A DNA stretch of 64,000 bases from an uncultured Lachnospiraceae bacterium. GTDB taxonomy: Bacteria; Bacillota; Clostridia; Lachnospirales; Lachnospiraceae. The notes beneath the pieces are model-generated. The model was not told where the DNA came from, made no database searches, and was given only the letters and a program-made list of their open reading frames with translations. The translations under genes and the position numbers were made by a program. The stretch's first letter is position 1. The number at the start of each line of letters is the position of its first letter. Below are positions 1 to 8,841 of this stretch, piece by piece. The stretch spans positions 1 through 64,000 of the forward strand of contig USDK01000004.1 in assembly GCA_900553355.1 (NCBI GenBank), read 5' to 3'.

Positions 1-2
1 TC

Positions 3-1355
3 CATAATCCGGGAAAATATACGAGTGTCGGTGCAAAGCTTCCGAAGGGAGCACTGTTGGTCGGCCCTCCGGGAACAGGTAAGACGCTTTTGGCGAAAGC
101 AGTAGCAGGAGAAGCAAAGGTGCCGTTCTTTTCATTGAGTGGTTCGGCATTTGTGGAAATGTATGTCGGTGTCGGAGCATCCAGAGTGCGTGATCTGTTC
201 AAGCAGGCACAGCAGATGGCACCATGTATCATTTTCATCGACGAGATTGATGCGATCGGTAAAAGCCGAGACAATCAGATGGGTGGCAATGATGAGCGTG
301 AGCAGACACTGAATCAGCTGCTTGCAGAGATGGATGGATTTGAAAGCAATAAAGGACTGGTACTTTTGGCTGCAACTAACAGACCGGAGATTTTGGATCC
401 TGCATTATTAAGACCGGGACGTTTTGACAGACGTATCATTGTTGAAAAACCAGATCTGAAAGGACGTGTAGAAGTCCTGAAGGTTCATTCTAAAGATGTG
501 AAGATGGATGAGACAGTCAATCTGGAGGAAATCGCACTTGCGACATCCGGAGCAGTAGGTTCTGATCTTGCAAATATGATCAATGAAGCGGCAATTAATG
601 CTGTAAAGCATGGAAGAAATGCAGTATGTCAGTCTGATTTATTTGAAGCGGTAGAAGTGGTACTTGTAGGTAAGGAAAAGAAAGACCGTATCATGAGCCA
701 GGAAGAACGAAGGATTGTTTCTTACCATGAAGTCGGACATGCACTTGTAAGTGCATTGCAGAAAGATGCGGAGCCGGTACAGAAGATTACCATCGTGCCC
801 AGGACTATGGGGGCTCTCGGATATGTCATGCAGACGCCGGAGGAAGAAAAATTTCTGAATACCAAGAAGGAACTGCAGGCAATGCTGGTAGGGATGCTGG
901 CGGGACGTGCCGCAGAAGAGATCGTATTTGATACAGTGACTACCGGAGCGGCAAATGATATCGAGAAGGCGACAAGTATCGCAAGGGCAATGATCACACA
1001 GTATGGTATGAGTGAAAAATTCGGCCTGATTGGTCTTGAATCTATCCAGAACCGTTATCTGGACGGACGTCCGGTCAGCAACTGTGGACAGGAGACTGCT
1101 TCTGAGATCGATCATGAGGTCATGAAGATGCTGAAAGCCTCCTATGAAGAGGCGAAGCGTCTGCTTTCTGAACACAGAAGTACGCTGGACAAGATCGCAG
1201 CTTTCCTGATCGAGAAGGAGACAATTACCGGAAAAGAATTTATGGAGATTTTCTATGAGACAGAGGGAATTGATCCTGAGACGAAAGAGAAGAAAAAAGA
1301 GGAAAGAATCGCCATGAATCCGGTAGAAGGTATCGAAGAAGACCCGGAAACATAA
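3..1355 (+). CDS. ftsH: ATP-dependent zinc metalloprotease FtsH (5' end outside window)
   Basis: Membrane-anchored AAA+ protease that extracts and degrades membrane and short-lived cytosolic proteins. The reading frame is open from the first complete codon at base 3, so the N-terminal membrane segments lie upstream of the window. Visible parts are the Walker A motif GPPGTGKT, the Walker B motif IIFIDEIDAIG, the second region of homology (ATNRPEILDPALLRPGRFD) and the peptidase domain with zinc motif HEVGH (near base 727). A later TTGAANDIEKAT stretch should supply the third zinc ligand, an Asp. The zinc site is HEVGH rather than the common HEAGH, and the AAA region departs from typical housekeeping FtsH (SAFVEMYVGVG), so it may be one of two paralogs. 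A strong terminator hairpin follows. Confidence 0.95.
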   Translation, partial: HNPGKYTSVGAKLPKGALLVGPPGTGKTLLAKAVAGEAKVPFFSLSGSAFVEMYVGVGASRVRDLFKQAQQMAPCIIFIDEIDAIGKSRDNQMGGNDEREQTLNQLLAEMDGFESNKGLVLLAATNRPEILDPALLRPGRFDRRIIVEKPDLKGRVEVLKVHSKDVKMDETVNLEEIALATSGAVGSDLANMINEAAINAVKHGRNAVCQSDLFEAVEVVLVGKEKKDRIMSQEERRIVSYHEVGHALVSALQKDAEPVQKITIVPRTMGALGYVMQTPEEEKFLNTKKELQAMLVGMLAGRAAEEIVFDTVTTGAANDIEKATSIARAMITQYGMSEKFGLIGLESIQNRYLDGRPVSNCGQETASEIDHEVMKMLKASYEEAKRLLSEHRSTLDKIAAFLIEKETITGKEFMEIFYETEGIDPETKEKKKEERIAMNPVEGIEEDPET

Positions 1356-1376
1356 TGACAGAAATGAAGAGTATCG

Positions 1377-1416
1377 CCCTCAGGCAGACAGAATCCTGTG
1401 CCTGAGGGTTTCTATA
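1377..1416 (+). terminator. Rho-independent terminator after ftsH
   Basis: A perfect 10-bp stem (1377-1386 with 1399-1408, CCCTCAGGCA/TGCCTGAGGG) with a 12-base loop is followed by TTTCTATATA. It separates ftsH from uvrC. Confidence 0.85.
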
Positions 1417-1473
1417 TAACCAGGGGACTTTTATGTTATCATAGCTCTGCTATATATAAAGGAGACACATCAT

Positions 1474-3312
1474 ATGTTTGACATACAGGAAGAGTTAAAA
1501 AAGCTGCCCGGAAAACCGGGCGTCTATATTATGCATGATGAAAAGGATGAGATCATCTATGTGGGAAAGGCGATCAGTCTGAAGAACCGGGTGCGGCAGT
1601 ACTTTCAGAGCAGCCGTAATAAAGGCGTAAAGATTGAGCAGATGGTGACCCATATCACCCGGTTTGAATATATCGTAACGGACTCTGAACTGGAGGCGTT
1701 GGTGCTGGAGTGTAACCTGATCAAGGAACACCGTCCCAAATACAATACCATGCTGATGGATGACAAGACCTATCCCTTTATCAAGGTCACGGTGGATGAA
1801 CCATTTCCAAGGGTAATGATGGTCCGCCGGATGGTGAAGGATAAGGCAAAGTATTTTGGCCCGTATACCAGCGCAGGCGCCGTGAAGGATACGATTGAGC
1901 TGATCAGGAAGCTTTATCAGATCCGCAGCTGTAACCGCAGGCTGCCGAGAGATATCGGGAAAGAACGCCCCTGCCTGAATTATCACATCCATCAGTGCAA
2001 AGCTCCCTGCCAGGGGTATATTTCCACAGAAGAGTATCAGAAGTCGGTTCAGTCTGTCCTGCGGTTCCTGAACGGGAACTATGATGAGATCCTGGACCGG
2101 CTGAAAAAAGGTATGGAAGAGGCCTCAGAGGCTTTGGAGTTTGAAAAGGCTGTTGAATACCGGGAGCTGATCTCCAGTGTTCAGAAGATCGCCCAGAAGC
2201 AGAAGATTACAGATACGGCAGGAGAAGACAGGGATATCCTGGCCATGGCGGTGGAAGGAGAGGATGCAGTGGTACAGGTCTTCTTTATCCGCGGAGGCAG
2301 GCTGATCGGACGGGATCACTTCTATCTGAAGATTGCAAAAGAAGAGACGACCAGAGAGACACTTTCCAGCTTCATCAAACAATTTTATGCCGGTACGCCG
2401 TATATTCCTTCCGAACTGATGCTGCCAGAAGAGATTGATGATATGGAACTGATTGAGGAATGGCTGACGAAAAAGCGAGGACACAGGGTGCATTTAAGGG
2501 TGCCGAAAAAAGGAACGAAGGAGAAGCTGGTAGAACTGGCGGCAAAAAATGCAAAGATGGTCCTTAGCACGGACAAGGAGCGGTTAAAGAGAGAAGAAGG
2601 ACGGACCATCGGCGCTGTGAAAGAGCTGGAAAAGATTCTGGGGATTTCCGGCATTGTCCGGATGGAGGCCTATGATATTTCGAATACCAGCGGGTTTGCG
2701 TCGGTGGGCTCAATGGTGGTGTACGAAAAAGGAAAACCAAAGAGAAATGATTACCGGAAGTTTAAGATTAAAGGGGTTCAGGGAGCAGACGACTATGCCA
2801 GCATGGAAGAGGTTCTGACCCGGCGATTTACGCACGGGATGAAGGAGCAGGAAGAAGGAAAAGAGCTGGGAGGCTTTACGGCCTTTCCGGACCTGATCCT
2901 GATGGACGGAGGAAGAGGGCAGGTCAATATCGCACTCCAGGTCCTTGATAATCTTGGCCTCCAGATTCCGGTATGCGGCATGGTGAAGGACGATAATCAC
3001 AGAACCAGAGGACTTTATTATCAGAATGTGGAGCTTCCCATTGACCGGAATTCTGAGTGCTTTAAGCTGATCACGAGGATTCAGGATGAGGCGCACCGGT
3101 TTGCCATCACCTTCCACCGGAAGCTCAGGAGCCAGAGCCAGGTGCATTCGATTCTGGATGATATTCCAGGCGTGGGTCCTGCCAGAAGAAAAGATCTGAT
3201 GCGTCATTTTGAAAATATCGACGCAATTAAGGCGGCTACCGTGGAAGAGTTAAAAGAACTGCCGTCCATGAATGAAAAAGCCGCCCAGGATGTATATAAT
3301 TTTTTTCACTGA
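1474..3312 (+). CDS. uvrC: Excinuclease ABC subunit C
   Basis: Dual-incision nuclease of nucleotide excision repair; it cuts 3' and 5' of a lesion marked by UvrB. The 612-residue protein has the family's usual length and order: an N-terminal GIY-YIG nuclease (GVYIMHDEKDEIIYVGKA, about residues 17-34), a central UVR motif that contacts UvrB (LEFEKAVEYRELI, near residues 215-230), the RNase H-like second nuclease half, and a C-terminal helix-hairpin-helix region (DDIPGVGPARRKDL). ATG follows AAAGGAGA at good spacing. Its partners uvrB and uvrA are about 40 kb away in the same window. Only 42 bases separate it from hprK. Confidence 0.97.
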   Translation: MFDIQEELKKLPGKPGVYIMHDEKDEIIYVGKAISLKNRVRQYFQSSRNKGVKIEQMVTHITRFEYIVTDSELEALVLECNLIKEHRPKYNTMLMDDKTYPFIKVTVDEPFPRVMMVRRMVKDKAKYFGPYTSAGAVKDTIELIRKLYQIRSCNRRLPRDIGKERPCLNYHIHQCKAPCQGYISTEEYQKSVQSVLRFLNGNYDEILDRLKKGMEEASEALEFEKAVEYRELISSVQKIAQKQKITDTAGEDRDILAMAVEGEDAVVQVFFIRGGRLIGRDHFYLKIAKEETTRETLSSFIKQFYAGTPYIPSELMLPEEIDDMELIEEWLTKKRGHRVHLRVPKKGTKEKLVELAAKNAKMVLSTDKERLKREEGRTIGAVKELEKILGISGIVRMEAYDISNTSGFASVGSMVVYEKGKPKRNDYRKFKIKGVQGADDYASMEEVLTRRFTHGMKEQEEGKELGGFTAFPDLILMDGGRGQVNIALQVLDNLGLQIPVCGMVKDDNHRTRGLYYQNVELPIDRNSECFKLITRIQDEAHRFAITFHRKLRSQSQVHSILDDIPGVGPARRKDLMRHFENIDAIKAATVEELKELPSMNEKAAQDVYNFFH

Positions 3313-3354
3313 TATGGTATACTAAATGCATCAGGTTGGGAAAAGGAGATTATT

Positions 3355-4281
3355 ATGGCAAAGACAGTGGAATTAAAAAAAATAGTGGAGAAGATGAATC
3401 TGAAAAATCTGACTCCGGATGTAGAGCTTAATGATAAAGAGGTGGAAGTTCCGGATATCAACCGTCCTGCTCTTCAGCTTTCCGGGTATTTTGAACATTT
3501 TGATTCGGAGCGTGTCCAGATTATCGGATATGTAGAATATACATTCCTGGAAAAGCTGGATATGGAGAAGAAAAAGGAAGTCTACAAGACGCTTCTGTCT
3601 TATAAGATTCCCTGCATCATATTCTGCCGGAATCTTCCGCCGGAACAGATGCTTCTGGATATGGCGGTAGAGGCGGATGTGCCGATTTTTATTACCGAGA
3701 AGAAGACATCTGCTTTTACGGCAGAAATCATCCGGTGGATGAACGTACAGCTTGCACCGTGCATTTCCATTCATGGGGTGCTGGTAGATGTATACGGCGT
3801 CGGTGTGCTTATCATGGGAGAAAGCGGCATTGGAAAAAGCGAAGCGGCCCTGGAGCTGGTAAAGCGTGGCCACCGTCTGGTCAGCGACGATGTGGTGGAG
3901 ATCAAAAAAGTCAGTGATGAGACTCTGGTTGGATCTGCGCCGGATATCACCCGGCATTTTATCGAGCTGAGGGGAATCGGCATCGTGGATGTCAAGACTC
4001 TGTTTGGTGTCTTAAGTGTCAGAGAGACGCAGAATATCGATCTGGTCATTACACTGGAAGAGTGGAATAAAGAAAAGGAATATGACAGGCTTGGACTGGA
4101 AGAACAGTATACGGAGTTCCTGGGGAATAAAGTAGTCTGCCACCAGCTGCCAATCCGGCCGGGAAGAAATCTGGCTGTGATCGTGGAGACAGCTGCGATC
4201 AATTACAGGCAGAAGAAGATGGGCTATAATGCTGCTCAGGAATTATATAAGCGTGTACAGCAGAATCTTGCGAGAAAATAA
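3355..4281 (+). CDS. hprK: HPr kinase/phosphorylase
   Basis: Bifunctional sensor enzyme of Firmicute carbon catabolite repression: it phosphorylates HPr on Ser46 when glycolytic intermediates are high and removes the phosphate when they are low. At 308 residues it is full length. The P-loop GESGIGKSE lies near residues 155-163, and the HprK signature region (RGIGIVDVKTLFGV) follows. The start ATG sits behind AAAAGGAG. It lies 21 bases upstream of a ROK glucokinase, so glycolytic entry and its regulator probably share a transcript. A TGGTATACT extended -10-like sequence in the gap after uvrC (around 3314-3322) could give the pair its own promoter. An HPr with an intact Ser46 is encoded at 54918-55181. 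Confidence 0.96.
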   Translation: MAKTVELKKIVEKMNLKNLTPDVELNDKEVEVPDINRPALQLSGYFEHFDSERVQIIGYVEYTFLEKLDMEKKKEVYKTLLSYKIPCIIFCRNLPPEQMLLDMAVEADVPIFITEKKTSAFTAEIIRWMNVQLAPCISIHGVLVDVYGVGVLIMGESGIGKSEAALELVKRGHRLVSDDVVEIKKVSDETLVGSAPDITRHFIELRGIGIVDVKTLFGVLSVRETQNIDLVITLEEWNKEKEYDRLGLEEQYTEFLGNKVVCHQLPIRPGRNLAVIVETAAINYRQKKMGYNAAQELYKRVQQNLARK

Positions 4282-4302
4282 GAGAGGGATAAGGATAAGA
4301 AG

Positions 4303-5235
4303 ATGGAGTATTGTTTTGGAGTAGATATCGGCGGAACAACTGTAAAGATGGGGTTGTTTTCTACGGACGGGACGCTTGTTGAGAAGTGGGAGATCCCGAC
4401 CCGGACAGAGAATGAGGGAGAGAGGATCCTTCCGGATGTGGCAAAAGCGTTGTTGAGCAAGATGACGGAGAGAAAGATCGGTTCTTATGAGGTAAAGGGG
4501 ATCGGCATTGGGATCCCGGCGCCGGTGATGGAAAACGGTATCGTTCAGAAGACTGCAAATCTTGGCTGGGGATATAAGGAAGTATGCCGGGAGATGGAAG
4601 AGCTGACCGGACTGAAAACCGCAGCCGGAAATGACGCTAATGTGGCAGCACTTGGGGAAATGTGGCTGGGAGCCGGAAAAGGGCAGAAGAATATGGTCAT
4701 GGTTACACTGGGAACCGGTGTCGGAGGAGGGATCATCGTAGATGGGAGACCTCTGTCAGGGACCCATGGAGCCGGCGGTGAGATTGGTCATATCTGTGTG
4801 AATGAGACGGAAACTGAGAAATGCGGATGTGGAAAAACCGGATGTCTGGAGCAGTATGCATCGGCTACGGGCATCAGCAGGTTGGCAGCAAAGCGGTTGG
4901 AAAAAGATGATCGTCCCTCTCGTCTGAGAGAATCTGCTCTTAGCGCGAAGGCAGTATTTGATGCGTTGAAGGCGGGGGATGAGACGGCAGAAGAGATTGC
5001 AGAAGAGTTCGGAGCATATCTGGGGCATGCCCTGGCAAATATTGCAGTTATTGTAGACCCGGCAGTGATTGTGATCGGTGGAGGAGTGTCAAAGGCAGGG
5101 GACATTTTGCTGGAATATGTGGAAAAATATTTTCATGAGAAAGCATTTTTTGCAAACCAGGATACGAAGTTTGTGCTGGCAGAACTGGGAAATGATGCAG
5201 GAATCTGTGGCGCGGCAAAATTAATCTTAGATTAG
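4303..5235 (+). CDS. glcK: ROK-family glucokinase
   Basis: Phosphorylates glucose to glucose 6-phosphate with ATP in the cytosol. The 310-residue protein opens with the ASKHA phosphate-binding motif (GVDIGGTTVKMG, residues 5-16), has GNDANVAALGE in the sugar site, GTGVGGGI, the ROK signature HGAGGEIGHI, and the zinc-binding CGCGKTGCLEQYAS near residues 174-187. There is no N-terminal DNA-binding domain, so it is an enzyme rather than a ROK repressor. Sugar specificity is inferred from the family and from its place next to hprK. A strong bidirectional hairpin follows. Confidence 0.92.
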   Translation: MEYCFGVDIGGTTVKMGLFSTDGTLVEKWEIPTRTENEGERILPDVAKALLSKMTERKIGSYEVKGIGIGIPAPVMENGIVQKTANLGWGYKEVCREMEELTGLKTAAGNDANVAALGEMWLGAGKGQKNMVMVTLGTGVGGGIIVDGRPLSGTHGAGGEIGHICVNETETEKCGCGKTGCLEQYASATGISRLAAKRLEKDDRPSRLRESALSAKAVFDALKAGDETAEEIAEEFGAYLGHALANIAVIVDPAVIVIGGGVSKAGDILLEYVEKYFHEKAFFANQDTKFVLAELGNDAGICGAAKLILD

Positions 5236-5272
5236 CCCTGTGCTCGACAGACCTGGATGAAAATCAGATGAA

Positions 5273-5310
5273 AAAAGGACTTTGCGTTTTTTGCAAAGTC
5301 CTTTTCTTTT
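5273..5310. terminator. Bidirectional terminator between glcK and the class A PBP
   Basis: A perfect 13-bp stem (5273-5285 with 5293-5305, AAAAGGACTTTGC/GCAAAGTCCTTTT) has a 7-base loop and is flanked by A and T runs on both sides. It can therefore terminate glcK rightward and the PBP gene leftward. Confidence 0.9.
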
Positions 5311-5323
5311 TAACTGGAATGAA

Positions 5324-7951
5324 TTATCCGGTTGGTGCCTCGCCACCGCCGCCGGTCTCGCCACCACCGCCGGTCTCACCGCCGCCGCCGGTCTCGCCGC
5401 CACCGCCGCCGGTATTGCCGCCGCCACCGGTGTTGCCGCCGCCGGTATTACCGCCGCCACCGGTATTGCCGCCGGTATTGCCAGTATTGCCAGTATTACC
5501 GGTGTTACCGGTATTGGCATCATTGTTACCAGTATTGTTTGTGGTATCGGAACCATCATTTGTTATGGTTCCATCTCCTGTATCAGAGCCAGTTCCGCTT
5601 CCGGAGCTTAAACCTCCATGCTTTCCATCACATTTTGTTGTCGTGACGTCAACACCGATCAGTTCCGTTGTTGTCGGGCATCCGGATCCCGGGAGAAGCC
5701 CGGTGACACTGCAGACAGACTGTTGTTGTGCCGTAGACGGCATGGTAAAATCTTTCGTCTGCAGACTGCTGTGGATCCGGTTCATGATTCCCCGCCAGAG
5801 ACGGAAACGGAAATTTGTGTCATAACTACATTCCTTGTTGTCGTCATATCCGCCCCATACTGCGCAGGTATAGTAAGGTGTATATCCGCAGAACCACAGG
5901 TCCTTATTGTCAGAGGTTGTACCAGTCTTTCCGGCTACCGGCATGTTGTCGAGCTGGCAGGCTGTTCCGGTACCGCTGTTTACAACATCCTGCATCGCGC
6001 TGGTCAGACAGGCAGCAGTGCTTTCCTTGATGACAGTACGGCTTTCGCCTGTTCCATCCAGAAGAACATTGCCATCGTGATCCAGAACTTTGCTGTAAAG
6101 CATAGGCTCGTTGTAGACACCGCCGTTTGCGATGGTAGCATAGGCGGAACAAAGTTCATAATTGTAAACACCTTCTGTGATACCTCCAAGAGCCAGAGTC
6201 TGTGTCAGGTCGGTAAACATACCGCCATTGATCTCTTTGCTCTCTACCAGAGTGCTGATACCAAAATTCTTTGCGTAGTCAAAACCGACCTGCTGGGTGA
6301 TCTGATCACTCATTTTTACAGCGCACACATTGATGGACCACTCGATTGCCTCGCGCATGGTCCGGTTTCCAGTATAGCGTCCGTTGGCATTCCGGAGAAC
6401 CTGTCCACTCTTTAAGGTGTAAGGCTCATCGTTGATCAGGGTTGCCAGAGACGCTGCGCCTGTATCGATAGCCGGCCCATAGGCGGTCAGGATCTTAAAA
6501 GTAGATCCGGGCTGTCTCTTGGAACCGGTATAGGCGCGGTTCAGGCTGAGACTGGTGTTTTTCGCACCGCGGCCGCCCACCATGGCTTTGATCTGCCCAT
6601 TAGACTGATCCATGATCGTAACCGATGCCTGAGGCTGGGGAGTGATGTTGATAACTTCGTCATAGGTATCTCCCTCCTGGGCAATGGTAGCCTTCCATTC
6701 TTCTACCATCGCGCGGGCAGCATCTTCACTGGAATAGAGAAGTCCCTGAGAGTTGCCGTAGGTGTTCTGTACATATTGTTTAATATGGCCGGAGGAATAG
6801 TTTTCCACTGTCCCGTCGGCTCGTGTAACGGTCAGGGCATAATCCAGGCCGTATTCTTTCAGCCCCGGATAGTTTGCGTCATTATTCATCTCTTCATCGC
6901 AGATCTGCTGCATAGCGAGATTCTGTGTGGAGTAGATGCTAAGACCGCCGCTGTAGACAGCATTATATGCCTGGGATTCTGTATATCCAAGCTGGGTCTG
7001 CAGATTTTCCATGATCTGTTCGATCAGGGCATCCACGAAATAGCTGTAAGAAGTATCGGCAGCCATTGTAGTATTGACAGCCTGGATCCGGGAGTATACA
7101 TCGTCGGCCATGGCCTCGTCATAGGCAGCCTGGTCGATATAACCCTGATCCAGCATGTTATTCAGGACCTTCTCCCGTCTCTGCTTGTTCTGGTCCGGAT
7201 TGGTAACCGGATCATAGAGGGTCGGGTTCTGAGTGATGCCTGCGATAACCGCACATTCTGATAAAGTCAGTTCAGATACTTCTTTCCCGAAATATCGTTC
7301 AGAAGCGGCCTCTACTCCCAGGGTGCTCTGCCCCAGGTTGATTGTATTCAGGTAAGCTTCCAGGATCTCATCCTTGCTCATCTGCTTTTCGATCTGAAGA
7401 GCAAGATATTGTTCCTGGATTTTACGTTCCAGCCGGTCATAGAATGTATCCTCATTGACAAATTCCGGGAATACATTGTTTTTGATCAGCTGCTGGGTCA
7501 GTGTGCTGGCACCTTCCGAAAAGTTACCGGAAGTAAGACCGACCACGGCTGCACGGGCGATTCCCTGAAGGTCAATACCATTGTGGTCATAGAAACGTTC
7601 ATCCTCGATCGCAACAAAAGCATGCTGCAGATCCTTGGGGATTTCGTCGATGGTTTTATAGACACGGTTCGAGCCAGAGGTTACCAATTCCTCGATCTGT
7701 GTCGTGCCGTCATCGGCATAAACGGCAGTGGCATAGCTCTGTGGCTTTACATCATCCGGAGAAACTTCCGGAGCGTTGTCTATGATCCGTTTGGCGAAGA
7801 CTCCGACGCCTGCCATGCCTGCGACAGCAATCACTACCAGGCAGAGGAGAAATGCTTTGAACAGCCGGACGCCTACGCGTTTTCCCTGCATGGTGGATTT
7901 GGATGTTATCTTCTTCTGTTTTTGAGAAGCTTTTTTCCTGCCATAGTTCAT
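5324..7951 (-). CDS. Class A penicillin-binding protein (PBP1A-type)
   Basis: Bifunctional peptidoglycan synthase at the outer face of the membrane: glycosyltransferase GT51 plus DD-transpeptidase. The 875-residue chain has a basic cytoplasmic N-terminus, one membrane segment (about residues 30-52), the GT51 motifs EDERFYDHNGID and GASTLTQQLIKN, and transpeptidase motifs STFK (nucleophile Ser and Lys), SIN and KTGTT. The last 90 or so residues are a low-complexity tail rich in Gly, Asn, Thr and Glu with TGN and GGGGET repeats. ATG follows AAGGAGG on the minus strand, and a TGCTATAAT extended -10 lies at 7979-7987. yigZ is divergent from it. Confidence 0.96.
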   Translation of the reverse strand: MNYGRKKASQKQKKITSKSTMQGKRVGVRLFKAFLLCLVVIAVAGMAGVGVFAKRIIDNAPEVSPDDVKPQSYATAVYADDGTTQIEELVTSGSNRVYKTIDEIPKDLQHAFVAIEDERFYDHNGIDLQGIARAAVVGLTSGNFSEGASTLTQQLIKNNVFPEFVNEDTFYDRLERKIQEQYLALQIEKQMSKDEILEAYLNTINLGQSTLGVEAASERYFGKEVSELTLSECAVIAGITQNPTLYDPVTNPDQNKQRREKVLNNMLDQGYIDQAAYDEAMADDVYSRIQAVNTTMAADTSYSYFVDALIEQIMENLQTQLGYTESQAYNAVYSGGLSIYSTQNLAMQQICDEEMNNDANYPGLKEYGLDYALTVTRADGTVENYSSGHIKQYVQNTYGNSQGLLYSSEDAARAMVEEWKATIAQEGDTYDEVINITPQPQASVTIMDQSNGQIKAMVGGRGAKNTSLSLNRAYTGSKRQPGSTFKILTAYGPAIDTGAASLATLINDEPYTLKSGQVLRNANGRYTGNRTMREAIEWSINVCAVKMSDQITQQVGFDYAKNFGISTLVESKEINGGMFTDLTQTLALGGITEGVYNYELCSAYATIANGGVYNEPMLYSKVLDHDGNVLLDGTGESRTVIKESTAACLTSAMQDVVNSGTGTACQLDNMPVAGKTGTTSDNKDLWFCGYTPYYTCAVWGGYDDNKECSYDTNFRFRLWRGIMNRIHSSLQTKDFTMPSTAQQQSVCSVTGLLPGSGCPTTTELIGVDVTTTKCDGKHGGLSSGSGTGSDTGDGTITNDGSDTTNNTGNNDANTGNTGNTGNTGNTGGNTGGGGNTGGGNTGGGGNTGGGGGETGGGGETGGGGETGGGGEAPTG
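5327..5520 (-). repeat. Tandem triplet/9-12 base repeats coding the PBP Gly-rich tail
   Basis: The DNA repeats short units such as CCGCCGCCGGT and CCAGTATTG, read on the minus strand as TGN, GGNTGGG and GGGGET. It is in frame and part of the PBP coding sequence. Such tracts are prone to slippage, so repeat number may vary between strains. Confidence 0.8.
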
Positions 7952-7978
7952 GAATTCAAACCTCCTTCATACCCAGAC

Positions 7979-8007
7979 ATTATAGCAAAGAAACGCCGGA
8001 TTATAAA
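7979..8007 (-). promoter_or_regulatory. Putative promoter of the class A PBP gene
   Basis: On the minus strand TATAAT (7979-7984) is preceded by TGC, giving an extended -10. A weak TTTATA -35 (8002-8007) is 17 bases upstream. Confidence 0.55.
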
Positions 8008-8037
8008 GAAAAAAATAAAAAGTTCATATTTAGGTAG

Positions 8038-8055
8038 GAAAATCTTAAGATTTTC
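8038..8055. promoter_or_regulatory. 18-bp perfect palindrome in the PBP/yigZ divergent promoter region
   Basis: GAAAATCTTAAGATTTTC is an unbroken palindrome. A TATAGT -10-like element for yigZ (8058-8063) lies 3 bases downstream. Its position fits an operator, but no regulator can be named. Confidence 0.45.
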
Positions 8056-8115
8056 GTTATAGTATTAGGAGAATCAGATAGAAACTGGACGAAGAACAGG
8101 AGAGGATGACATAAA

Positions 8116-8769
8116 ATGCGAAGTTATCAGACCATTTATCGAGGTGGCGAAGGAGAGATCACAGAGAAGAAATCCCGGTTTATTGCGACAGTCATTCCGG
8201 TGAACGAAGAAGAGAAGGCTCTGGAATTTATAGAAGCTATGAAAAAGAAATATTGGGATGCCACGCATAACTGCTCTGCCTATGTGATCGGAGAGCGCGG
8301 CGAGACAAAGCGCTGCAGCGACGACGGGGAACCTTCCGGAACGGCCGGCAGGCCTATGCTGGATGTGCTGGAAGGAGAGGGGCTGAGGAATGTGGCGGTT
8401 GTAGTGACCAGATACTTCGGAGGGACGCTTCTTGGAACAGGAGGACTGGTAAGAGCCTATTCCTCGGCGGTAAGAGCAGGGCTGGAGGCTTCTGTGGTCA
8501 TTACGAAGATGCCGGGGGCGAGGCTTCACATCCGGACTGATTATACAGGCCTTGGCAAGATTCAGTATCTTCTGGGACAGAGAGGCCTGAAGATTCTGGA
8601 TTCGGTGTACACAGAAAACGTGGAACTGGATGTGCTGGTGCCGGAAGAGGCAGTGTCTGATGTGGAACAGGAGATAACTGAGGCAACCAGTGGACAGGCG
8701 GGGCAGGAAATCCTGGAACATTGTTATTTTGCCATAATTGACGGCAGCCCGGTTGTACTGGAATCATAA
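8116..8769 (+). CDS. yigZ: YigZ/IMPACT family protein
   Basis: Conserved protein of the YigZ/UPF0029 family, related to the eukaryotic translation regulator IMPACT; its biochemical role in bacteria is not settled. The 217 residues show the N-terminal domain with the signature FGGTLLGTGGLVRAYSSAV and the upstream DDGEPSGTAGRPML, followed by a C-terminal ferredoxin-like domain (DUF1949 type, about residues 138-205). The start follows AGGAGAGG. It is a single gene between the divergent PBP promoter and a convergent terminator. Confidence 0.9.
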   Translation: MRSYQTIYRGGEGEITEKKSRFIATVIPVNEEEKALEFIEAMKKKYWDATHNCSAYVIGERGETKRCSDDGEPSGTAGRPMLDVLEGEGLRNVAVVVTRYFGGTLLGTGGLVRAYSSAVRAGLEASVVITKMPGARLHIRTDYTGLGKIQYLLGQRGLKILDSVYTENVELDVLVPEEAVSDVEQEITEATSGQAGQEILEHCYFAIIDGSPVVLES

Positions 8770-8782
8770 GAGACAGATATAA

Positions 8783-8822
8783 AGAAGCTGCGGCCTGACA
8801 GACCGCAGCTTCTGGTATTTTA
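8783..8822. terminator. Bidirectional terminator between yigZ and hpf
   Basis: A perfect 11-bp stem (8783-8793 with 8803-8813, AGAAGCTGCGG/CCGCAGCTTCT) has a 9-base loop. It lies between two convergent genes, with GGTATTTT on one side and TATAAA on the other. Confidence 0.8.
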
Positions 8823-8841
8823 AGTAAATGAAATATAAACG

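Noticed and set aside
5327..5530. Regular GC-rich repeats as a possible CRISPR or VNTR noncoding array
   Set aside because: They are in frame within the PBP gene and encode a low-complexity tail; there are no spacers of constant length.
5618..6415. Plus-strand open frame opposite the class A PBP
   Set aside because: It overlaps the transpeptidase motifs in antisense, has no ribosome site, and its product looks random.
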